Assembly: GCA_944739405.2 (NCBI GenBank)
Contig: OX123191.2
Span: 5,994,830 to 6,058,829 of the forward strand
Origin: Euclidia mi
Taxonomy: Eukaryota; Arthropoda; Insecta; Lepidoptera; Erebidae
DNA: 64,000 nucleotides
Direction: 5' to 3'
The notes under the pieces were generated by a model, which was not told the origin of the DNA, did no database searches, and saw only the letters and a program-made list of their open reading frames with translations. The stretch's first letter is position 1; each line of letters begins with the position of its first letter. A program made the position numbers and the translations under genes. Below, piece by piece: positions 55,621 to 64,000 of the stretch.

Positions 55621-57200
55621 GCTCAGAGAACATTCTCTTGTTGACAATTATAAGAGACAATGAAGTTTTACAGTCGCAGACCCAGTAAAGCTTAAACTGT
55701 CTTGAAACCCGCAACGAATTTAATTATAAGTACAATGAGCTACAAAAGTCGGTACACACCTCAAAATCTTTGTTGAGAGTTTTCTTAATGAAAGCTGCTC
55801 GATTATTATATTCTTAATTTACAAAATTATGAATAAGGTTTCTTTATCTAAAGACCCTAAAGATATAAATAATCATAGTATTATTATGTTAGGATGATAT
55901 GTATATAACTATTCAAAATAACGCAATGTACCTATATGAATATGCCTTATGTAGGCGATTGTACATAATAATATGTAGAAGTGTGCGAAAATTATATCCA
56001 TTTTTAATACTTTAAGGTACGATTTGTAAACAATATATAGATGTTTGCTTTTTTTTTAAATAACTCCTTGAAACGCCATTTTGTGGATCACAGGAAGTAC
56101 TTTCTCGTGAACGGATAAAATCCAACACACTTTACGTAGTGTGAAACGGTGGTGAGGAAACTTTAAACTGCTATTTATGTTTATGCAAAAGTCGCAATCG
56201 ATGGCAATATCACTAAGGACGATCTCTTTACGGCAGTCTTAGGTTGAACAGGATTTATCTTAGCAGTTATAATGTATGGTGGAGTGCAGTTATTATTAAA
56301 TGGACGAAAAATAATAATCAATCTTTATAAAATTATTATTATCAGACAGTCAGTAATGACTGACTGACAGACAATTCACAGCCGAAACTACTGACGAGAG
56401 GCTAAAATCTGGCTTGTTCCTTCTATGCAACCGGCACAGAAATGATTTTCAAAGGGAATTTTCAAGTATTATTTTAAGACATAAAAGCGGGTGTCTAGTT
56501 TAAACAAAATTCTTCGTTACTTATTTAACTTTTGATAACTTTGACAAACATACAAACATCAAAATTGTTCATAGTGATTAAAAACCAAAGAGACATTAAT
56601 TAAAAATTATTAACAACAGACGCTGCCGCTTTCTAACAGACGACAAAAGATGGCTTGTGTTAATATTTGAACACAATTTCGGCACAAAAACGAAAATCTC
56701 CCTAATATCTTTTATCTCTTTTCTAGAAATCTTAATCATGCTTTGGTATTGTATTGTTCTAGTTTCGAATTCTTTTCACGTCTTTTTATCTTACTAATTG
56801 ACCTCCTGAAGATTTCGTTAATTATTAAAAAGGCCAACTGAAAAGGCACGTTAAATTATACCGTGACAGTTTACACATAAACGAGAAAAATGTTTGGTGT
56901 AAATGTATCGTATTTTACGGCTGAAAGAAACATAATAAAGTTTTTCTTGTTTTGCAATAATATGTTCACTATTCTGGTATTGTGTGAAATAGATTGTGTT
57001 TATACCTCCTGAACAATATAAATAATACGTTCGTTTTGTTTCGTTCAGTGGTTTTGATATCTAAGAAGCTTTAAGCTATATACTCTGGAAACTATCGTGA
57101 AACTATTTCAAAATATAGAAGGGGTAGGAAGATTATAACTTCGGAAACCACATGCAAGTAAATAGGTAGATTTATAGATTTATCTATGCTGCCGGAACAT
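55621..57200. other. Non-coding stretch, nothing recognised
   Basis: AT-rich, no frame over 60 codons that looks real and no named repeat. Confidence 0.5.
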
Positions 57201-57221
57201 GATCATCATCGGCCCTGTATA

Positions 57222-57480
57222 TAAATTGTCCCACTGCTAGGCACGGGCCTCTTCTCACTATGAGAAGAGTAAGGCCATAGTCCACCACGCTGACCTAGAG
57301 CGGGTTGGCAGACATTATGGAGAAATCTCAGACATGGAGGTTTCTTCACGATGTCTTCCTACACCGTTTAGTAAGCGATAATTAGCAATTTATTTCACAC
57401 ATAACTCCAAACAGTCATTGGTGCTTGCCGTGAGTCCAAACCCGAACCCTCTGCGTAGCAGTTCGTCGCCGGCACATCAC
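57222..57480 (-). repeat. SINE family S2
   Basis: CCACTGCTAGGCACGGGCCT, CATAGTCCACCACGCTGAC, then a diverged head at the right end. Same arrangement as 4850-5165. Confidence 0.7.
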
Positions 57481-57624
57481 CGTTCAGAAATTTGAACAGA
57501 AATTTAAAACGTAGCGAAACATATGAGCAGGGTTCCATAGGTTTGTCATCAACTAGACTATTCGTCAGTCTGTCACTAAAACATTTTTTGTAAGACAATA
57601 ATTACAATAATATTCATAATATTC

Positions 57625-57880
57625 TACCACACTCACATAACACCATCAAGTCCCAAACTAAGCAGAGCTTGTACTAACTAATATGGGTACTAGACAATGG
57701 ATATACATTCTTCATGTATACTTTTTTTTTGTAAATACATGCATATTATACATAGAAACACCCAGACCAAGACAAACATCCATGTTCACTCACACAAATG
57801 TTTGACTTGAGTGGGAATCGAACCCGCGACCTTCGGCGTAACTGCTACGCCGACCGCTCCGCAATCGCGTTCGCGGTGAG
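57625..57880 (-). repeat. SINE family S3, complete head
   Basis: Minus strand: B box GGGTTCGATTCCCAC, then CAAACATTTGTGTGAGTGAA and TTTGTCTTGGTCTGGGTG. The head extends further than in the THAP-arm copies and has a recognisable A-box region to the right. Confidence 0.7.
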
Positions 57881-57959
57881 CCGCACACGTTGGACGCCAC
57901 GTTACACTCCCGCTTCGCCAACCGGTCGTCAAAGCCTACTTGTAGTCATAAAGAAGCGA

Positions 57960-59245
57960 GATGACTATCAAAACAATAACTAAAAAAGAAAATGAAATTT
58001 CATTCTAAAGCGCTTGATTATTCTTACATTATATTAGATGCCTTATATATTTCCATTTTACCCACGCTATTACCGAATAACAAACAGAGTACCTGATATT
58101 TTTACCAAATATAAAAAAATATATATAACAGCCAACCCGAAACTATTTTCAACGAGCACAAAGCAGCTTGCGTCCGTGAAACAGGTTTCTTGTGTCGAAG
58201 GAACGAAAATATCTCCGATAAATGGAATACGTTCATTCTCTTCAGTTTAAATTTTCCGTTCATTTTATCCCCAAAAGAATCTATTATAACAAATAGCTGT
58301 TCAGTATTATGCTTCAAAATTGTTAGTTAGCTTCTCCGTCTTCAAAGAGCTTCTGACGTACCGTTATGTATGGATAGAATCTGTATTAATATTATAAAGC
58401 GAGAATGTGTTTGTTAGTATGTCATTCTTTCACGTCGCAACGTAGCCTTATTATGCTACAAGTTTTTTTTTCCCACAATATCGGTTTCCATGCGGGATGA
58501 GCCGAGGGCAAAGTTATAGTAGCAAATTATTACGATTCAATTTTTGCAAGCTGTTTACGACCACGCTTTAAAAACACTGCATACAATAATATCTGCATCG
58601 TATAAATATTAATAGTCGTAGTCAAATCCTGACGCGCTATTTCTAGGTTAGGTAAGTCAACTTTAAATTCTTATTTAATTACCTGGTAATTTAAACTGTA
58701 AACAACTTGGCAGTTAATCATGTGGCTATTAGTTTTGAGTGCCAAGCTCATTCGCTTGTTGGCGAGATACGCTCTCATTATCTATTTAATTATATTTTAC
58801 ATACAATTTTACATAATATAATAAAAAAATGAAACAACAAAGAAAAGAAACAAAACAAAATTTTACTTATAGATATTAAGCTTTAAAATTGACCGCTTGA
58901 TGATTTTGGTGAGCCTTCAGCAAGCAATAAAGACTCTACAATTCGTGAGCAGGTATTTCTTTGTTTTTTTTTAAGCTCAGTTATTTTATCAAGTGTTTTG
59001 TTCTTAGGAATATCGAACGCTGGTTCCTAATAGAAACGAATAGGTGATTGACTGGTGATAATAGTCTGAAATTGCGACCTCATGTTTTTAGATTAAGTTT
59101 GTAAGGCTTTCTTAGATTTTCATAATTTCTATTAACAATATTTTATTATGCTTTATCTTAAGAGAATTTTCATTATAATGCGATCGGCTTCCAATTATAT
59201 CGATTGAAGTTTTAGTTGAAAAATGCCGCCAAGTTGTGACACTAA
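57960..59245. other. Non-coding stretch with a repeat fragment
   Basis: About 58380-58520 (TTAATATTATAAAGCGAGAA, GTGTTTGTTAGTATG) looks like the 5' end of a dispersed moth repeat. Otherwise nothing. Confidence 0.45.
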
Positions 59246-59248
59246 CGT

Positions 59249-59327
59249 CGCGGATGAGTCTTGGATATCTTTTTGGTTTTTTTGTCACACACAAAAAAAT
59301 CAAAAAGATATCCGAGACTCATCCGCG
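59249..59327. repeat. Long hairpin, about 37-bp arms
   Basis: CGCGGATGAGTCTTGGATAT and following T-rich bases pair with the mirror sequence ending at 59327, with two mismatches and a loop of about five bases. Confidence 0.8.
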
Positions 59328-59430
59328 TGTGTAGCTCATGACATAGTAACTGAATTACCAGCGAAATAAAATGTGTCGAATCTAATAGACCCAACCTCTA
59401 TAACGCCGTGTTAAAGACAATAATTGTTAA

Positions 59431-62400
59431 TTAAGGCGCTGTCCTAAGCGACTGTTTTGGTAAATGAGGGGGTGAAGCAGGGTAGGTGAAGGGAGCTTAG
59501 CTCCGTCTACTGCGGGGCGCCCCCCTTCATTCTCGTCGCGTGCGGCCGTATTCTGGCGACATCCGTATTCCAATATTTCAAAATCGCAAGCAAAACGTTT
59601 TAGCATATTGAATTGAGATACTGATATTAAAATTTATATTACATACATCAATCTGTTGGTACAATATAGGCATAGCGCAATTTTTGTTCTCAGTGCAGCC
59701 ATGAGCAAAACTGGTTTACATTAGACGTTATAGGAATTAAATGTTGACGAAAGTAGGTAAATACCTACGTGCCGTAAGATGATAAAAATAATTAAGTCAG
59801 TTCCATGTATGGAGAGGCCATTATTATGTTTGTTTTGTTTTTGTATAAAAATAGTGAAGCAGTTCATAGAATACCTACATCTAATTCTATTCCTGCCAGT
59901 TTTCAAATCTGTTTTGCAATAAATTGGCTGTGACATACGGGCGGACAGACAGACAGACATTGCGAATCTATAAGGGTTCCGTTTTTACAATTTTTGGCTA
60001 CGGTACCCTAAAAAACACAATACTGTTCTACAAAGCGCAAAAGCCATATCTCAACTAAAGCGAGTTACGAGATAATTGAAGTTTAGTAAAAGTTGATTTC
60101 TTTTATTTATTTATGGATGTTTATTGTTATTATAGGTATAATTATTATGACAAAGGTTTCGAAATACGTCGCCGTTTTTAGGGGTTGTGAGTGATTGGAG
60201 AGGGAGCAGGGGAGGTCTTGAAACCATTTTCACTTGCCGGAAATACTTCGTTTCCTCTGAAAAAAAATATCTCCAAACATCGGTGTGTATGGCACTGCCA
60301 ATTTCCACATTCATCACACTAGTTCAATAAACTAAGTTTGTCGGAGCCCTGCGAAGGGCTCCTATTTTCGGATTAAGGGTCAAAAGAGAACCTAACATAA
60401 CCTATTTATTTACTTATTACAGTCGCACCTAACCCAAGGCACTTGAAAGCAATGACGCACAAATTTGACATTAGCTGTCAATATGATCATTCCAAGATGG
60501 CAGTTTTGCGTTTCGTTTCACGTTTTTCACATAAAACCTAAAAATTACATTTGTAAAACTGTACTAAAGTATAAAAACTATGTTCCGTTTTGCATAATTG
60601 CCGAAGTATTTATGAAATTTTGGAAATTGTTTAAAAATATTTAGACGCAACTCCGGCAGCCAAAATTACTTTTAGGGGATTAAAACGAACTACCTTAAGC
60701 CCCCTACACTAACAATACCCTCAAATTCAGGCGACTCGTTTCGAAACCCAACCCATTATTATTTTTCAAAATAGATGAAACATCAAAAATATATGTGGAT
60801 ATACCTTATTCATGAGATACTGCTATGTCGCTTAGAAAATTATAGAATTAGAATTTGAGTTACTGCTTTTTCGTTAGCTCTCGTCATACATGTTTGTATG
60901 GAAAAATATAAAAAATTTCTTTCGCTTCAAATATGTGTGTTTCAAAGAAAATAAATATTAAAAGATATTTATTTATATTCATTTATAATTTATTAACGAA
61001 ATACAGAGTTTACAGCTCATCAAAAGTTCAGTCTGCTACAACCCGGCAGGTTTTCTTTATTCTCATCGAAAGTTAAAGCTAGTGTGTGAGGTGATAAGGC
61101 TTCAATACTTATTATTTGCTGTTGTTCACGAGGCACAGTTTCATTTACTTTCCTTTTACGGCTTGGTATTGTAGAAATTTCAAGCACTGATTAAACATTT
61201 TCCTCTCCGTGATCTCGCAATGCCAGCCCTTGAGCTTGACGAGAATCAACAATTTCAGGCTACTGCCAATTCATATAAAACGCCACAAGCTTCTCCCAGA
61301 AAACATCATCTCTTTCTATAATTTCTATTTTTAGTGGTATACTTTCGCCACTCCACACAGCAAATAAACACTTTTGTTTGCGTGTAACGTGGCGTTGCCC
61401 CTGAATTTGGTAATAATAATTACAATATTTGTTTAGACTAGTCAGTTCACTTTTTTATCATGTTTCCATATTTGTATTTTATTTGCTCTTATACTATTCT
61501 CCAGGCCATTCTTATAGGCAACTTTAGAACATTAAATTTCCACAATCGTGTTTGGACCTATTAATCCATCTGGCGTGGCACCAATAATCGAATAATCCAC
61601 AAGGCTCGATTGTTACATTTTCTTGCTTCGCCAGTTGTTGCAAAGCCAGTTGTTCATTTTAGATTCCATGCGCAACTGATTTTACATTGCAAATATTTTA
61701 TTTGTACAAAATATTTTTTACTAAGTTGGCTTTACTGCTGTTATCTCTTCTTTTTACCACTATACAAAAATTTCAATCTGTCAACATATTCTTACGCAAT
61801 TCGAACCAGTCACTGCTATCCCTCTTGTAATTTTTGCTTCTCACTACGGAATTTGAGTCAAATTAGTTAAAAAAATTGTTTGGCATTTCTTGGCTGGCTC
61901 TTGAACAGATCGTGTTAGGAATGACTGAAGTCAAATGTGTGTAAGACGTTGCAGAACTGTTATCTTTAACTTCACTGTAATTACAATGATGATAATTAGT
62001 TACGTACTTTATTATTAAAAAAATACTATATCTTGTGTTATAGCAAACAGAGAAGTTACCTTCTTACTTATAAATGATTGATTTTAGAAATTAAAAAGAT
62101 ATTAGATGTACTGTTAGTTTATGAATAATCAAAGTTTTACCCGATGTGCCTAAAAAGGTTTATGTTCAAAACACAATAATACAACATTCGTTACCGCTTG
62201 TGTGCGGATTGCGGAGCGCCATATTAGCGCTGTCATCATTATTGTTCGCCGTGGCGGCATCTTAGCGCTCCAGGCGCTCTGACAAGCTAATGAATTTGAA
62301 ATATAGGTACATAAAATGATTCGATTTTATGTTATTACTCTTTCAAAAATTGAAAACTGTGGCAGCTATGTATTGTGAGAATAATTTATATAATTATATT

Positions 62401-63295
62401 ATGCATAATCGATAATATATAAGTAACATAGTTAGTCATAAAAGACTCTTATGAAAATAATTTGTGTAAAAATGTTACATAATCACTTGGCCATGGATGA
62501 ATTTCTATTTTATTACGACGCTTTCTTGTACAAATCCTTCGTAAAACTTCATTTCTCTAATTGTCCATATTTTATTCTTCTAATTATATATTTATAAGCA
62601 CAGAAACCATAACACATTAAACGCAACAAGAGTATAAACTTAGGTCCTAATTATATGTGCCCATACATGAAAAGCCTATTTGATTCAAAGTATTCAGTCT
62701 ATAACATAAAACATGAAATTACGAACTCAAATCGGCGTATTATAATAACAAACAGGTTTACGTAAAATTTCGTGCAGCGGAGACGCAAGCGACATGACCT
62801 ATCTTTCACAGGGCTCATAGCCGAATGATGAGGTCTGGGTGGGGCGTAAACTAGCAACTGACACTCAGTACACCGCTTATGCTAATAAGGTTTAAATTGC
62901 TGAAGCGTTTGATATTGATGGGATCTACAGAGCGTCAAACTCATAGACATTTCGCAGATTTTATTTAATTTTTCAAAATATACACGTATAATATGAAAAT
63001 AAATAGGGTAATTCTTTAGTTCATTAGATTTCCTACAATATTATCAAAAAAAATATGACAGCTTACGATCAAAATATTGCAAACAGTGAGACGAAAGATT
63101 ATTTTCTGCCTCGATTTTGTGATTTTTTTACCGTGATTCTATTTTACGTACATGAAAAATTCTTTCAAAAGTCTTTTGTTTAGACTTTTGACTTTAAGCT
63201 CTAATTTTTGCTAGTTTGTAATATGTACCGTTATGGCTAGATGCGCGACGAAAAATTAGGTGTTTCACGGCTTCTGAGGTATAACAGCGCCTTAA
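59431..63295 (-). mobile_element. YqaJ-carrying element, longer copy B, TTAA-flanked
   Basis: The left end reads TTAAGGCGCTGTCC at 59431 and the right end ACAGCGCCTTAA at 63284-63295. That gives an 8-bp terminal inverted repeat (GGCGCTGT) inside a TTAA target duplication, the pattern of piggyBac- and Kolobok-type transposons. The left 2.28 kb (59431-61706) is the inverted match of 243-2506. The remaining 1.6 kb has the 5' part of the YqaJ exon (to 61974) and a leader with GC-rich patches near 62200-62280. No DDE transposase was recognised, so the copy is non-autonomous or decayed. The right boundary rests on the terminal repeat alone, since copy A lacks that side. Confidence 0.6.
61090..61974 (-). 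pseudogene. YqaJ-type nuclease domain, broken (copy B)
   Basis: Minus strand, after an acceptor-like TGTAATTACAG at 61975. The exon opens EVKDNSSATSYTHL, then frames change through RDSSDWFELRKNMLTD (the typical W-F-x-x-R start of the domain), SKANLVKNILYK, VKSVAHG with a following E-x-x-A-L block, a PDG block, YYYQIQGQRHV and DDVFWEKLVAFYMNW. Several stops and frameshifts interrupt it, including a TAG after MNWQ, so it is dead. It keeps the N-terminal part that copy A lost. YqaJ domains act as metal-dependent 5'-3' exonucleases in phage recombination. In animals they occur in large gene families of unclear role, sometimes with THAP and SWIM zinc fingers. Confidence 0.75.
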
Positions 63296-64000
63296 AGAAG
63301 ACTCATTACTTCAAATTTCTATTTTCACATTTATGTAGTTGGTGCAACGTGAAACGAAAGAATAATAATAACATAAGGGAAAAAGACTGGTCATCAGGTT
63401 ATAAAAGATTAAAGCAAGTAAACATACAAATACAAGTGAATTGATATCTCTCTCCTTTTTTGAACGCGATTAAATATCTGAATCACGTAGCAGAACGCCA
63501 TCATCAAATACGATAATAAATACAATCAATACCTCTTTAGACCGTTTGAGGAGTAGAACCGGCGTTTGAAATAATTTGACAGTGACCGTGAGACAATATC
63601 CACCTGCCAACAAAATGATATTTATTATTGAACACAGTTAACAGGTAAGTTGTGTTTGGCACTAAATTTAAACCAATAATCTCATACAATATTTACAATC
63701 GATATATATAATTTCGGTCGTTATCGGTATATATAATCGGTGTTTATAATTTGGTGGTTTTCAGACTAACGCTTTGCCAGACTTTAGTTTTAAATATTGA
63801 ATTGTAATATAGTAAGGTTCCGTTTTGGCATTTGTCTACGTTGTAGGCTTTACAACAAACCAACTATTATAAATTTAAGCAATAAATTATAAGCAATCTG
63901 ATTATGTAATTATGATTTAAAAAGAAATTGTTCTGTTGTAAAGTTTACTACTCAATTTTAAAACGAATGAATGGCTATGTGTATATTTTAAGACTTTCCC
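63296..64000. other. Non-coding stretch, nothing recognised
   Basis: AT-rich. The frame crossing the element's right end (63241-63444) shows no family resemblance. Confidence 0.5.

Overview
This window looks like a repeat-dense, AT-rich piece of a lepidopteran (moth or butterfly) nuclear genome. The evidence is the repeats themselves: several tRNA-headed SINE families, a Jockey-type LINE of a kind I recognise as widespread in moths, Helitron-like elements ending in CTAG, and a dispersed repeat with GGGTTCCGTAG-type ends. I found no intact host gene. Two short stretches (24248-24341 plus, 39092-39275 minus) could be isolated host exons, at low confidence. Nearly every recognisable protein-coding segment belongs to a mobile element or its remains.

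Layout. 1-242: SINE debris. 243-2506: broken copy of an element carrying a YqaJ-type nuclease domain. 2801-3536: solo LTR with a 4-bp target duplication. 3.7-9.0 kb: SINE and LINE debris. 9051-14849: Ty3/gypsy-type LTR element on the minus strand, with both LTRs, a 4-bp target duplication, an intact gag and a decayed pol. 14854-15319: two Helitron-like ends head to tail. 15574-18105: first arm of an inverted repeat holding a THAP-domain exon. 19.1-23.2 kb: nearly intact RTE-like LINE on the minus strand. 24677-26093: LTR plus truncated gag of a second gypsy copy on the plus strand. 27.4-30.0 kb: Jockey-type LINE with an internal deletion. 30.0-30.9 kb: Helitron-like element on the minus strand. 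31.75-32.6 kb: dispersed repeat. 34-35.4 kb: SINE cluster. 36268-38460: second THAP arm. 40.5-41.7 kb: nested SINE/LINE debris. 42.2-45.3 kb: CR1/Jockey-group LINE with few breaks. 46-49 kb: LINE and SINE fragments. 50.1-54.65 kb: LINE with two intact frames and a long pentanucleotide tail, the best candidate for a recently active element here. 54.8-57.9 kb: SINEs. 59431-63295: longer copy of the YqaJ element, on the minus strand, flanked by TTAA and ending in a short terminal inverted repeat.

How things fit together. The window is best read as layered insertions. The most unusual part is the mirror arrangement of two repeat pairs: YqaJ (plus), THAP (minus), THAP (plus), YqaJ (minus). The YqaJ element behaves like a TTAA-target DNA transposon whose only recognisable gene remnant is a lambda-exonuclease-like (YqaJ) domain. 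Other points of interest are a textbook -1 frameshift heptamer between gag and pol, LTRs of one provirus that differ more from each other than one of them does from a separate copy, a SINE family sharing its 3' tail with a LINE fragment, and a LINE whose second frame has no ATG and overlaps the first frame.
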